The notes under the pieces are model-generated. The model worked only from the letters and a program-made list of their open reading frames with translations, did no database searches and had not been told where the DNA came from. The position numbers and the translations under genes were made by a program. From contig JAICFW010000003.1 of NCBI GenBank assembly GCA_025923455.1, positions 1 through 59,958 on the forward strand: DNA of 59,958 bases, in the 5' to 3' direction. Position 1 is the stretch's first letter. Every line of letters begins with the position of its first letter. This stretch comes from Nitrososphaeraceae archaeon. GTDB lineage: Archaea; Thermoproteota; Nitrososphaeria; Nitrososphaerales; Nitrososphaeraceae. Of this stretch, positions 8,599-18,530 are shown one piece after another.

Positions 8599-9585
8599 TT
8601 GGTCGGAACTTCCAAGAAAGCGGTTTATGCTGCACTATTTGGTAATTTAGGAATATCAATTGCAAAACTAATTGCAGCATTACTAACTAATAGTAGCGCA
8701 ATGTGGTCAGAAACATATCACTCATTTTCTGACACTTTTAACCAACTATTACTGCTAATCGGAATCAAGACAAGTTCGAGAATACCAACTGAGAGACATC
8801 CATTTGGATATGGGAAGGAACAATTTTTCTGGTCATTTATTGTTGCAACCTTATTGTTTGGCATTTCTGGTATCCTATCTTTTGAGAAGGGATTTACTTC
8901 CTTCTATGATCCTGTGCATCAAATTGCAAATACGAATATCAGTTATGTAATTCTCTTAATATCTGCCATTTTTGAAGGAAATGCACTTCGTATTGCTTTC
9001 AATTTGTTTAAGGGCACAATAGAAGCAAGAGGCGAAAAGGTAAATCTGTATACATTATTTAAGGAGTTTCAAGAAAGTAAGGATCCTACCATACTTACCG
9101 TCATGGTTGAAGATTCAGCAGCGTTACTTGGAATAGCAATAGCTGCAATCGGAATCTATTTGTCAGATGTTACCAACAATATGATTTATGATGCACTGGC
9201 TTCCATATCGATAGGCGCTGTGCTCATGTTATTTGCGTTCTTTTTAGCAAAAGAAAATAGAGCTCTTCTAATTGGGGAAGCAATGTCAAAAAAAGATCAT
9301 TCAAAGATAATAGAATCCGTATTAAAATTCCAGAGGTAAACAGAGTGATACATTGCGAACGATGCATTTTGGTCCCAATGGCGTCCTTGTTGCGATGGAG
9401 GTAAGTCTAGTAGATAACATTACCACAGATCAAATAGAACAAGTAATAGACACTATCGAGATAAGATCCAATCCGTAATAGATGTAAAGACATCATCAAA
9501 GATTTATGTGGAAGTGGAAAGGGATAGCTGTCCGGTTGACACTAAGAAAATGAACGAACGCAAGAAGCATGACGGAAGAACGTAG
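8599..9585 (+). pseudogene. CDF-family cation efflux transporter with frameshifted C-terminal domain
   Basis: The first open frame (8599-9339, TTG start, purine-rich GAGGAGAG shortly upstream) gives the membrane part of a cation diffusion facilitator: AALFGNLGISIAKL, SETYHSFSDTFNQ with the metal-binding HxxxD-type pair, RHPFGYGKEQFFW, and later VEDSAALLG, the second H/DxxxD-like site. The frame stops at 9337-9339, but the C-terminal cytoplasmic domain continues in two other frames and back again: IPEVNRVIH (9327-9353), LRTMHFGPNGVLVAMEVSL...IEQVIDTIE (9353-9460), then IQSVIDVKTSSKIYVEVERD up to a stop at 9583-9585. Three shifts imply a recent pseudogene, sequencing errors, or a transporter now living without its regulatory domain. 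Confidence 0.7.
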
Positions 9586-9623
9586 GATTATCGTTGCACC
9601 TTTTGGCCTAAGTTATGATGAAA

Positions 9624-9845
9624 TTATTTGCCCTTGCTTACTAGATGCATTATCCCGTTTTCAATTGAATTTATCGAATTTAGAGAGGAGTTTTTTGGCT
9701 CGCATATTCTATCATGTTTGTGTGATACATCCTCCACTCTCTGACACGGATTGCAAACCCATGAAACATGTTCTTTGCATTGATTACACATCAAGATTGG
9801 CACTAGAGTTTTTCCACACGACCTACACGATTCCTTGTTAAACAT
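9624..9845 (-). CDS. Small cysteine-rich zinc-binding protein
   Basis: The 73-residue protein has CRSCGKTLVPILMCNQCKE in its first third, then CNPCQRVED followed by a His/Asp-containing HKHDRIC. That gives at least two potential zinc sites, reminiscent of B-box or ribbon folds. The function is unknown. The opposite-strand frame over the same bases is less convincing because it lacks any recognisable pattern. Confidence 0.5.
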   Translation of the reverse strand: MFNKESCRSCGKTLVPILMCNQCKEHVSWVCNPCQRVEDVSHKHDRICEPKNSSLNSINSIENGIMHLVSKGK

Positions 9846-9996
9846 GGTTCTTTTCCCTTTTTGTAATTATTATATTATATTTTGAGCTAGCATATAAATT
9901 CTACACTGCAAGTTAGTGTATTTTTATAATTATGGCTGGATTATTGAAATTATCACATCAAGGAGATAAGGTATTGTGCCCTTTCGGGATGCTATC

Positions 9997-12198
9997 CTAT
10001 TCTTTGTCTACGAATTCGTCGGGTGTAGGTGGCTCTGGATTTAGTCCCTTTCTCTTCCGAGTGTCATTGATAAGGCTTTTGAATATAGATTGGGGTACAA
10101 TTTGCCAGGTCTTAAAATAGGTGTTCCATAAGGCTTTTCCAGCAGTACCCCCTCGCATTACTTCAGACAAGTCAAAAGTTTCTGAAGCAGGTACCTCGCC
10201 CTGAATAATTGTAATAACTCCCTTTTGTTCAACGTTCAGTAACTTTCCTCGTTTCCCCGACAAAATCCCAGCAACCGTACCTATTTGTTCTTGAGGGCAT
10301 TTTATCTCCATACCAAGAATTGGTTCCAATAAGGCGGGATCAGCCAAAAGCATAGATCCTAACATGGCTCGTCTAGTTGCAGGCATTAATTGCGCAAGAC
10401 CACGGTGAGCAGGATCTTCATGGGGCACAAAATGATGTAATACAAATTTCACACCACGAAGGGTTTCATGAGCAAGAGGACCAGAGTGTATGACATCATC
10501 AAAACCCGATCTTATTGAATCCATTGATTCTTGAATGAATTGTACACCCTTTGTTTGATCAAGCAGAATATTTCCACTAACATCAACGGCAGCTACGCTC
10601 TTTGCCTCATCTGCATTCCAACCTTTTTCTCGCAATATTTTAGCCATCTGTTTCCTATCTAGATCTTCATGGATTTGCCCATTCTTGATTAGTTCAATAA
10701 TTTCTTCTCCAAGGGGTTCGATTCTCATGAATATCTTGTTGTGCTTATTTGGCGATTTACTCATGATTGGCCCAGCACTATTGCGTATAGTCTCACGGTA
10801 ATTGATGAGAGGTTGAGTCGTAGTAATTTCTAGACCTGTTTCCAGTATGAGAGAGGTAGCAATCTCAAGATGTAATACCCCCATTCCAGAAAGTAATGTT
10901 TCTCCAGTTTCTTCATTAATTTTTACTATAAGATTTGGATCCTCAACAGTGATTCTCCTTAATGCTTCAACTAACTTAGGAAGATCTTTGGGATGTTTTG
11001 GTTCTATTGCAATAGTAACAACTGGTTCAGAGACATACTTGATTGATTCAAATGCAGGCACATTTTTGATAGATGAAAATGTCTCTCCTGCAATTGCATG
11101 ATCTATACCTAGTAATGCCGGTATATTTCCTGCGGGAAGCATATTTACTACTTCACGAGTGTTACCCATGTAGATATTTACCGACTGAACTTTACCCATC
11201 CTTTTCCCGTCAATTAGATAAACCTCATCTCCATCCTTTATCGTTCCTGAAAACAGTCTACCGGTTGCTATTCTGCCAGCCTGTGGATCCACATTAATCG
11301 TGGTGACCATCATTAGAATTGGCCCTTTATCATCACATGACACAAGAGACTTCCCAATGTCAGAATCAAGGTCACCTGGCCAAATCTTTGGTATTCTATA
11401 TCGCTGTGCTACGTGAGGAGGTGGATGATGCTGTACGACCATTCCAAGTACTGCTTCATGTAAGGGAGCCTTTTCCGAAAGTGCCTTTATTAAAGTCGGA
11501 TCGTCCGAGTTGTATGCATCATAAACATCCTTAAAACCGACCCCATTCCTCTGGGCAATATTGTAATTAAATCCCCATCTATCCTTTGCCGAACCAAATG
11601 CTACGCTATTTGCCTGAATACTTACCTTCCATTTTTCTTTAAGTTCCGGTTCAGCGTATATGTCGACCAACTTGTTGAATTCTGCAATAATGTTAGAAAG
11701 CCATTTTTGCATTGCTGGCGCGTCTAATCTTAGTTCTTTGACAAGTCTATCAATCTTGTTTATATATAGAACTGGTCTCACTCGCTCTTCAAGTGCTTGT
11801 CTTGTAACAGTTTCAGTTTGGGTCATGATTCCTTCCACAGAGTCTGAGACCACAACTACTCCATCAATGGCCCTAAGTGCTCTAGTAACTCTTCCTGTAA
11901 AATCGATGTGGCCAGGAGTATCGATCATGTTAATGACATATTCCTTGCCTCCCAGTTCATAGTACAAAGTTACATTCGCCCCTCTAATTGTCATCTGTCT
12001 ATTTTGTTCTAGTTTCATAGAATCAAGTGCGAGGGCCTGACCTGCAACTGAAGGAGAAATAATCCCTGATGCAGCCAGTAAACTGTCACTCATCGTAGTC
12101 TTTCCATGGTCTACGTGAGCAATTACACCGAAATTACGAATTTGATCCTTATTTCCTATAATTCTCAAGATATCCTGTGTGGACTTGAATTTTGGCAT
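9997..12198 (-). CDS. fusA: Translation elongation factor EF-2
   Basis: At 733 residues it has the normal archaeal EF-2 length. The GTPase motifs are clear: AHVDHGKT at 27-34, DTPGH at 93-97 and NKID at 147-150. The C-terminal domain carries PHEDPAHRGLAQLMPATRR, whose His in AHRG corresponds to the diphthamide-modified residue of archaeal and eukaryotic EF-2. It drives ribosomal translocation in the cytoplasm. It stands alone here, without the S12/S7/EF-1A genes that often accompany it. It is divergent from mqnD. Confidence 0.98.
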   Translation of the reverse strand: MPKFKSTQDILRIIGNKDQIRNFGVIAHVDHGKTTMSDSLLAASGIISPSVAGQALALDSMKLEQNRQMTIRGANVTLYYELGGKEYVINMIDTPGHIDFTGRVTRALRAIDGVVVVSDSVEGIMTQTETVTRQALEERVRPVLYINKIDRLVKELRLDAPAMQKWLSNIIAEFNKLVDIYAEPELKEKWKVSIQANSVAFGSAKDRWGFNYNIAQRNGVGFKDVYDAYNSDDPTLIKALSEKAPLHEAVLGMVVQHHPPPHVAQRYRIPKIWPGDLDSDIGKSLVSCDDKGPILMMVTTINVDPQAGRIATGRLFSGTIKDGDEVYLIDGKRMGKVQSVNIYMGNTREVVNMLPAGNIPALLGIDHAIAGETFSSIKNVPAFESIKYVSEPVVTIAIEPKHPKDLPKLVEALRRITVEDPNLIVKINEETGETLLSGMGVLHLEIATSLILETGLEITTTQPLINYRETIRNSAGPIMSKSPNKHNKIFMRIEPLGEEIIELIKNGQIHEDLDRKQMAKILREKGWNADEAKSVAAVDVSGNILLDQTKGVQFIQESMDSIRSGFDDVIHSGPLAHETLRGVKFVLHHFVPHEDPAHRGLAQLMPATRRAMLGSMLLADPALLEPILGMEIKCPQEQIGTVAGILSGKRGKLLNVEQKGVITIIQGEVPASETFDLSEVMRGGTAGKALWNTYFKTWQIVPQSIFKSLINDTRKRKGLNPEPPTPDEFVDKE

Positions 12199-12409
12199 CT
12201 TACAAACGACAAAAAATCTATCCAGGATTATTAAATCTTCCTTATCTTACTAGGGAACTAGATCAAATCAGAGTTATTTAGCGATAATGCGCTTGGTCAG
12301 ATACAAATGCATGCTCATAAATCACAGTATTCATTTTATTTTCCCAATTTCTCACCACCAGGGCTCTAATACTGTAAAACAAAAATATCGTCAGAATGTT
12401 CACTTTTTT

Positions 12410-13267
12410 ATGAAACGAGTAACACTAGGACATACTCCTGATGCGGATGATGCTTTCATGTTTTATGGGATTGCTTCGGGTAAGATTGGATCGCCTTATT
12501 TTGAAATCAAACATGTCGTTGAAGATATTGAGAAATTGAACAAACGGGCAATTGACCATGAATTAGACATCACGGCCATTTCGGCTCACGCATATGCTTT
12601 CATTAATGATTACGTCATTTTGAATAGTGGTGGAAGTTTTGGAATTAATTATGGTCCCGTTGTAATTTCGAAAAAAAGCATCGAAATAAAAGATTTGAAC
12701 AAGTGTAAGATAGGGATTCCGGGTAAAATGACCTCTGCAAACCTTCTGCTTAATCTGGCAATAGGAAAATTTGCTGGGACAGAATTTATCTTTAGTGAAA
12801 TACCAAAACATGTATCATCAGGCTTGGTTGATGCAGGTCTAATTATTCATGAAGCACAGATTTCATTTGGAAATGAATTCCAAAAAATTCTGGATCTTGG
12901 GAGATGGTGGCATGATACTACCAACGGAATGCCTGTTCCACTAGGAATTAATGTTATAAGTAAACGATCACTAACGGTTGAAGAAATTATCGAGTTTGAT
13001 GAACTTTTCAGGAATTCCATAAAGTATGGACTAGAACATTTGGACGATGCGATAGAATATTCAATGCAATTTGGCAGAAGTAATCCCAAGTCGCTGATTG
13101 AGAAATTTGTAAAGATGTATGTAAATGATCTTACAATCGATATGGGAGAGGAGGGAAAGAATTCAATCGTGGCGCTATTTCAAAATGCAAAGCGCAACAA
13201 CATTCTTTCGTACGATGATTTACTATTCATAGATAGTAACGGCAAAAAAATCCAAAGTTATAGATAA
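12410..13267 (+). CDS. mqnD: 1,4-dihydroxy-6-naphthoate synthase (MqnD), futalosine pathway
   Basis: The open frame extends back to 12287, but the conserved start is most likely the ATG at 12410, where MKRVTLGHTPDADDAFMFYG begins. This gives about 285 residues, the usual MqnD size. The periplasmic-binding-protein-like fold of MqnA/MqnD is suggested by GHTPDADD, DITAISAHAYAF, PVVISKK, GKMTSANLLLN and GLIIHEAQI. The enzyme converts cyclic dehypoxanthine futalosine to 1,4-dihydroxy-6-naphthoate. mqnE is convergent just downstream and mqnC follows, so the assignment is supported by context. Confidence 0.88.
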   Translation: MKRVTLGHTPDADDAFMFYGIASGKIGSPYFEIKHVVEDIEKLNKRAIDHELDITAISAHAYAFINDYVILNSGGSFGINYGPVVISKKSIEIKDLNKCKIGIPGKMTSANLLLNLAIGKFAGTEFIFSEIPKHVSSGLVDAGLIIHEAQISFGNEFQKILDLGRWWHDTTNGMPVPLGINVISKRSLTVEEIIEFDELFRNSIKYGLEHLDDAIEYSMQFGRSNPKSLIEKFVKMYVNDLTIDMGEEGKNSIVALFQNAKRNNILSYDDLLFIDSNGKKIQSYR

Positions 13268-13277
13268 TCAACAATAA

Positions 13278-14378
13278 TTATATAACGTGATTTAAGTTGT
13301 TGAAAAATGTGTCTCTTTCTTGAGGATTATATTTCGCATCTTTAATCAATGATACTAATTCCTGAATTGAAGTTCCTGTAGTCTTACCTGCTGCTTTAAA
13401 AATTTCTTCAGAGAATGCGGTACCAACAAGATCACTTCCACCATATGATAACGCAACTTGAGCTAATTTCTTTCCTAATGCAACCCAATAAACAGAAATA
13501 TTTTTCATTGTGTTTGCAAGCATAAGCCGTGATAGAGCTATTACTTTCAGATCATATATTGAAGAGCTTTCTTTTTCAATTAATCCCTTTTGCTCAAGTT
13601 CCGTATTGTCGAGGCTAAATTTCAAAGGAATAAAAGTAATAAAACCACCCGTTTTCTTTTGTAATTCTCGAACTCTAATCAAATGATCAATGATATGTTG
13701 TGGCTCTTCAATATGACCAAAAAGCATTGTGCAATTTGTTTTTATTCCCATCTTATGCGCGATTCCAGCAGTCTCAAGCCACTCTTCTCCAGAACATTTG
13801 CCTCTCACAATAATATCCCTGACGTCTTTGCTGAATATCTCTGCTCCTCCTCCGGGTAATGCATCGAGTCCTGCATCTTTTAGCCTCGAAAGTACCTCCT
13901 TAACTGAATTCTTGGTAATACGAGAAATAAAATGAATTTCAGCCGGGGTGAGGGCTTTTATCGTTACTGATGGAAATTCCTTCTTGATTTCACTTACCAT
14001 TTTTTCGTAATAGTCAAGTCCCAATTTGGGATGAAATCCACCAACTATATGAAGCTCTGTTGCTTTCATCTGCTCTATCGCAATTTTTGCCCTTGCCAGG
14101 ATCTGTTTGATTGTTAGGGTATAGGAATCAGGTTCAGTTCCTTTTCTATAAAATGCACAAAGTGGACAGCTGGCAGCGCAAACATTGGTATAGTTCAGGT
14201 AGTATGAAGCAACAAAAGTTATAGTGTTACCAGTTAGGTTTTTTTTTATCAAATTGGCGGCAGCACCCAAGTTGAAGACGTTTTCATTTTTCATTAACTC
14301 CATACCATCATTGAAAGATAATTCTTCTCCATGGAGAACTTTTTCCAACGCATTTGTTCTACCTGCAATGCTTAACAA
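13278..14378 (-). CDS. mqnE: Aminofutalosine synthase, radical SAM (MqnE)
   Basis: The 366-residue radical SAM enzyme has the cluster motif CAASCPLC (Cys67, Cys71, Cys74). The segment ELHIVGGFHPKLGLDYYE, then KALTPAEIHF, GLDALPGGGAEIF, EEWLETAGIAHKMG and TMLFGHIEEP, matches MqnE better than its paralogue MqnC. It joins SAM-derived adenosyl to 3-((1-carboxyvinyl)oxy)benzoate, giving aminofutalosine. It is convergent with mqnD (10 bp gap) and divergent from mqnC. F420 synthase subunit CofH is a distant relative, but the sequence pattern and neighbours favour MqnE. Confidence 0.88.
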   Translation of the reverse strand: MLSIAGRTNALEKVLHGEELSFNDGMELMKNENVFNLGAAANLIKKNLTGNTITFVASYYLNYTNVCAASCPLCAFYRKGTEPDSYTLTIKQILARAKIAIEQMKATELHIVGGFHPKLGLDYYEKMVSEIKKEFPSVTIKALTPAEIHFISRITKNSVKEVLSRLKDAGLDALPGGGAEIFSKDVRDIIVRGKCSGEEWLETAGIAHKMGIKTNCTMLFGHIEEPQHIIDHLIRVRELQKKTGGFITFIPLKFSLDNTELEQKGLIEKESSSIYDLKVIALSRLMLANTMKNISVYWVALGKKLAQVALSYGGSDLVGTAFSEEIFKAAGKTTGTSIQELVSLIKDAKYNPQERDTFFNNLNHVI

Positions 14379-14477
14379 ATTATTTAGATGATGTCGCTAT
14401 CGGCTATAAAATCTTCACTTTTGGCATTTTTTGTAAAGATTAAATATCGTTGATCAACGTCATGAAAGTTATAGTTC

Positions 14478-15599
14478 ATGAATTTCTTTGCCCAAGAGTT
14501 GATCCAGAAATCTGATGTGAGTGATATTTTCGATCAAGTATTGCAAGGAAAAACTGTGGGCCTAAATGACTGTGTGCGTTTATTGAAATCCAATAATACC
14601 TATGCTTTAGGCATTATCGGTAATATTTTGAGGGAGAAACTCTTTGGTAAAATTGCCACATATGTTAACAATATCATTCTAAATTATACTAACGTATGCA
14701 TAACTTATTGCAAATTTTGTGCTTTTTACAGAGCGCCTGGAGATTCTGAGGGATATACTTTGTCTGTCGACGATGTTGTAAAGAGAGTTGTGACAGCAAG
14801 AGACCAGTTTGGTATCAGTCAGGTTTTGATGCAGGGAGGCCACAATCCTGAACTCAAGCTGGATTATTATGAACAGGCATTCAGGACAATTAAGGACAAA
14901 TGTCCAGATGTTGCTATTCATGGACTCTCTGCTTCCGAAATTGATACTATATCCAAGGTAGAAAGAAGTAGCACCAGAGAAGTACTATCTAGATTAAAAG
15001 AGTCGGGATTGGACTCGTTACCAGGCGCAGGTGCGGAAATTCTTGATGATGATGTAAAGTCAAGAATTAGTCCATTGAAAATAAAAAGTCAAGAGTGGCT
15101 AAATATTATGAGACAAGCACATGAACTTGGTATAAAATCTTCAGCCACAATGATGTATGGAACGGGAGAAGATTATGAACAACGTGCAAGGCATTTGATA
15201 AAAATTGCAGAGTTGCAGGAAAAGACTCACGGATTCATGTCGTTCATTCCATGGAGCCTTGAACCGAATAATACTAAGATGCAGGAGGATGGAATGATAA
15301 AATACCCTTCAGGTGGTTTGGAGTTATTAAGAATGATTGCAATTTCTAGGATCGTTTTTTCAGGTCTTATAGATCATCTTCAATCTTCTTGGCTCACAAA
15401 TGGAATAGGAATGGCACAACTTGCTTTGACTTATGGTGCCGATGATTTTGGTGGGACATTAATTGGTGAAGAAGTAGTTAGTGCTACTGGAGCAAGATCT
15501 ACAGAATTATCTGCGGACAAGATTATTGCAGCGATTAAGCAAATTGGCTTCGATGCTCATGAACGTAATAACTTTTACGAAACCATTCGCGTTCACTAA
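14478..15599 (+). CDS. mqnC: Dehypoxanthine futalosine cyclase, radical SAM (MqnC)
   Basis: The 373-residue radical SAM protein has CITYCKFC (Cys74, Cys78, Cys81). QVLMQGGHNPELKLDYYE, HGLSASEIDTIS, GLDSLPGAGAEIL, EWLNIMRQAHELG, ATMMYG and FIPWSLEPNNT are MqnC-like. It cyclises dehypoxanthine futalosine. It is a clear paralogue of the divergent mqnE 100 bp away, probably sharing the intergenic control region. It stands before HMG-CoA synthase on the same strand with a gap of about 200 bp. Confidence 0.9.
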   Translation: MNFFAQELIQKSDVSDIFDQVLQGKTVGLNDCVRLLKSNNTYALGIIGNILREKLFGKIATYVNNIILNYTNVCITYCKFCAFYRAPGDSEGYTLSVDDVVKRVVTARDQFGISQVLMQGGHNPELKLDYYEQAFRTIKDKCPDVAIHGLSASEIDTISKVERSSTREVLSRLKESGLDSLPGAGAEILDDDVKSRISPLKIKSQEWLNIMRQAHELGIKSSATMMYGTGEDYEQRARHLIKIAELQEKTHGFMSFIPWSLEPNNTKMQEDGMIKYPSGGLELLRMIAISRIVFSGLIDHLQSSWLTNGIGMAQLALTYGADDFGGTLIGEEVVSATGARSTELSADKIIAAIKQIGFDAHERNNFYETIRVH

Positions 15600-15798
15600 T
15601 CATCTCTTAATAAATTCGTATTAAATCTGCAAATAAGAAGAGTTCAATTCGACAACTTCCCATACTATAGATAAAAAAGGCTTCATTACTTGACAATCAT
15701 GTTAATTATTAGCCATAAATATACAATTTTCTTAAAAAGACCGCTATTTTTTATCGAATTTCTTTTGATTAGAGTCGAATAGCAACAAGTACCTTTAA

Positions 15799-17223
15799 AT
15801 GTCTATTATGAGAAAAAATGTTAACATGCCAGCTGGCATTGACGACCTTGCTATATACGTTCCAAAACTGTATATCGATTATAAGGATTTTGCTCAAGCA
15901 AGAGGTATTGATCCTCAAAAGCTAGAACATGGTATTGGGATAAAGAAGATGGCCCTGGTCGACACAAATCAGGATGCGGCTTGTATGGCATCAAATGCAT
16001 GTCTAGAATTAATGAAGAAAAACAACTTGCACCCAGACGATATCGGCAGATTATATGTAGCGACGGAATCAAGTATAGATGAATCAAAGGCGCTGAACTC
16101 ATTTGTTGTGGGTATGCTTGAACAGGTCTATGGCGATAGTAGTTTCGAACACGCTGGTGGTATTGAATGCAAATTTGCCTGTGTAAGTGGATCTTATGCA
16201 ATTTATGACAATACCAATTGGATAAGAGCTGAAGAACATAATGGAAAGGCGGCCATTGTAGTCGTAAGTGATATAGCCAAATATGATATCGGATCAGCTG
16301 GAGAATATACGCAGGGTGCTGGAGCAGTAGCACTTTTGATAAAAGAAAACCCGAGATTGTTGGCATTGGATCCTAAAGTTACGTCAACAATCATCAAAAA
16401 TGAATATGATTTCTACAGGCCTTTTGGAAAGGAAACTCCACTTGTAAATGGATTGTACTCTAATTTATTATACTTAATCCAAGTCAGGAAAGCTTTTGAT
16501 AGTTACAAGGAAAAGGCGATGAGAACTGGATTAATTCATCTAAAGGATGGTGAATCGATAACAGATTACATTGATTTGTTTACAGTGCATTTGCCATATA
16601 GAAGAATGGGAGAAAAGGCACTAGCTTATTTGCTAAGACATGAATGGAGAACTCTTCCTCGATGGCAACATGTCATCAAGGAGATAGGATTCGACGAACC
16701 CGTGCCAAAGGACAGTAGAGGAACAATAGAATCAATTCTGGCTGACAAGGAATTCATGAAGGCTGACGAACAATTCAGAAAAGCATTCATGCAAACATCA
16801 TTCTACAACGAGGTGTATGAGAAGAAGATGGCAAGCTCTCTAGAAGCCTCTAATAGCATTGGAAACTTGTATACAGCATCAATGTATATGGGATTTAGAA
16901 GTTTACTCGAATATGAATTCAAGAAGAATAACGACATTGAAGGCTGCAGAGTAGGTTTTGGGTCCTACGGAAGTGGTAGCAGTGCAATGGTTTTCACTGG
17001 AGTTATCCAATCAAGCTACAAAGAGATAGTAAAGAGTATGAATCTTGAAGAGGAGATTGGATCACGTAAGAAATTAACAATGGATGAGTATCAAATTCTA
17101 CGTGAAAATCAACGAAATCTGACTGATTCTTACGCGAGAGCCAAAAATGAGTTTGTCTTGGTAAAAATTGGTGGTTCTACGGCAGATAAAGCTGGATTTA
17201 GAGAATATTGCTACTGCAATTAA
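15799..17223 (+). CDS. Hydroxymethylglutaryl-CoA synthase
   Basis: This 474-residue thiolase-fold enzyme condenses acetyl-CoA and acetoacetyl-CoA to HMG-CoA, the entry to the mevalonate route for archaeal lipids and quinone side chains. The catalytic Cys is Cys128 in GIECKFACVSGSY, with the acid at Glu90 (YVATESSIDESKA). The His lies in TVHLPYRRMGEKA, and SYGSGSSAMVF near the end is typical. The length fits the bacterial/eukaryotic-like form, not the roughly 350-residue form of many other archaea. Its last four bases overlap the end of the convergent threonine dehydratase gene. Confidence 0.93.
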   Translation: MSIMRKNVNMPAGIDDLAIYVPKLYIDYKDFAQARGIDPQKLEHGIGIKKMALVDTNQDAACMASNACLELMKKNNLHPDDIGRLYVATESSIDESKALNSFVVGMLEQVYGDSSFEHAGGIECKFACVSGSYAIYDNTNWIRAEEHNGKAAIVVVSDIAKYDIGSAGEYTQGAGAVALLIKENPRLLALDPKVTSTIIKNEYDFYRPFGKETPLVNGLYSNLLYLIQVRKAFDSYKEKAMRTGLIHLKDGESITDYIDLFTVHLPYRRMGEKALAYLLRHEWRTLPRWQHVIKEIGFDEPVPKDSRGTIESILADKEFMKADEQFRKAFMQTSFYNEVYEKKMASSLEASNSIGNLYTASMYMGFRSLLEYEFKKNNDIEGCRVGFGSYGSGSSAMVFTGVIQSSYKEIVKSMNLEEEIGSRKKLTMDEYQILRENQRNLTDSYARAKNEFVLVKIGGSTADKAGFREYCYCN

Positions 17224-18467
17224 GCTACAACCTTAAACACCATTTTTTCCTTTTTTAGAAAATCTAAAAGTCTCTTTGAATGCTTTTCATCCTCAAGTTC
17301 TAAACTTAGATATACACCAGCCGATCCTGCTGCTACGTTTGAGCTCAAGCGATCATGTTCGACCTGAACTATATTGACACTCAGCTCTGCAATTTTATCA
17401 ATAACACCCTTTAATGCTCCGGGCTTGTCTGGCAACTGGATGAATATTTTGACCAATCTCCCCATTTGCATCAATCCTTTGGATACTATTTGACCTAATA
17501 GATACATGTCGATATTACCGCCGGAGAGAATTGAAATTATATTTTGATTATTTTTTACTTTACCACTGGAAAGAATATATGCCAGACTCGCCGCTCCTGC
17601 AGGTTCAACTACAACTTTTTCTCTTTCCATCAGAGTAAACATGGTCTCTACTATAGCAACATCATCTACAGTAACAACATCGTCCAGATATTTTGAGCAT
17701 ATTTCAAATGTTAACTCGCCTGGAGACTTGACTGAAATACCATCAGCGATAGTAAATCCGCCTGCGATATGACAAAGACTGCCACTATCCAGTGATTTTT
17801 TCATAGCTGGAAATTGCTTGGATTCAACACCGATAATCTTAACATTAGGTCTTTTAGCTTTAATTGCTATAGATACTCCTGAGGCAAGTCCACCGCCACC
17901 GAGTGGTAAATAAACAGTATCAATATCTTTCAAATCTTCCATTAATTCCAAACCAATAGTACCCTGACCTGCAATGACTACAGGGTCATCAAACGCGTGA
18001 ATTATAGAATACCTACTCTCCCTTGCTAACAAATCAGCTGTTTTCCAAGATTCATCGTAAGTATCCCCTGAGAGAATTACATTCGCACCGTAAGAACGCG
18101 TGGCTGCGACCTTTGCAGGAGATGCATTTTTTGGCATAACAATACTGCATTTAATATTTCTCTTCAAAGCAGCATAAGCAACACCTTGTGCATGATTGCC
18201 TGCTGACGCTGCGATAACCCCCGCTTTGCACTGCTCATCAGTGAGTGAGTTAATTTTTGAATACGCTCCTCTAACTTTGAAAGATCCGGTTTTTTGAAAT
18301 GATTCATATTTCAAAAAGATACTAGTGCATGCAGATTTTGAAAATGTGTTTGACTTTAATAACGGCGTCCATTTTACATGTGCCTTGTCCATCAATTTCT
18401 GGGCCCTGATTATGTCCTCTACAGAAGGAATTTTACCCTTCAAGTACATCTTGCTAAGATTGTTCAA
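17220..18467 (-). CDS. ilvA: Threonine dehydratase with ACT domain
   Basis: The 415-residue PLP enzyme carries the lysine in FQKTGSFKVRGAYSK (Lys64), the AASAGNHAQGVAYAA loop, and the phosphate-binding LGGGGLASGVS near residue 194. The region from about 335 on (VKIFIQLPDKPGALKGVIDKI...VNIVQVEHDR) is an ACT domain. It deaminates threonine to 2-oxobutanoate, feeding isoleucine. The short single-ACT architecture is that of TdcB-like or archaeal enzymes, so a catabolic role is also possible. It converges on HMG-CoA synthase with a 4-bp overlap. Confidence 0.9.
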   Translation of the reverse strand: MNNLSKMYLKGKIPSVEDIIRAQKLMDKAHVKWTPLLKSNTFSKSACTSIFLKYESFQKTGSFKVRGAYSKINSLTDEQCKAGVIAASAGNHAQGVAYAALKRNIKCSIVMPKNASPAKVAATRSYGANVILSGDTYDESWKTADLLARESRYSIIHAFDDPVVIAGQGTIGLELMEDLKDIDTVYLPLGGGGLASGVSIAIKAKRPNVKIIGVESKQFPAMKKSLDSGSLCHIAGGFTIADGISVKSPGELTFEICSKYLDDVVTVDDVAIVETMFTLMEREKVVVEPAGAASLAYILSSGKVKNNQNIISILSGGNIDMYLLGQIVSKGLMQMGRLVKIFIQLPDKPGALKGVIDKIAELSVNIVQVEHDRLSSNVAAGSAGVYLSLELEDEKHSKRLLDFLKKEKMVFKVVA

Positions 18468-18530
18468 TTAAATAACCCTTATTCAATCAACATTATGAAT
18501 TTTGTTTTATTGCGTTACAAATTGTATCTA

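Noticed and set aside
9569-9841. 90-residue plus-strand frame opposite the cysteine-rich small protein
   Set aside because: The minus-strand frame has paired CxxC motifs, while this one has none.
15851-16366. 171-residue minus-strand frame within HMG-CoA synthase
   Set aside because: Antisense shadow of a gene with a complete catalytic set; composition is His/Tyr/Leu-rich and not protein-like.
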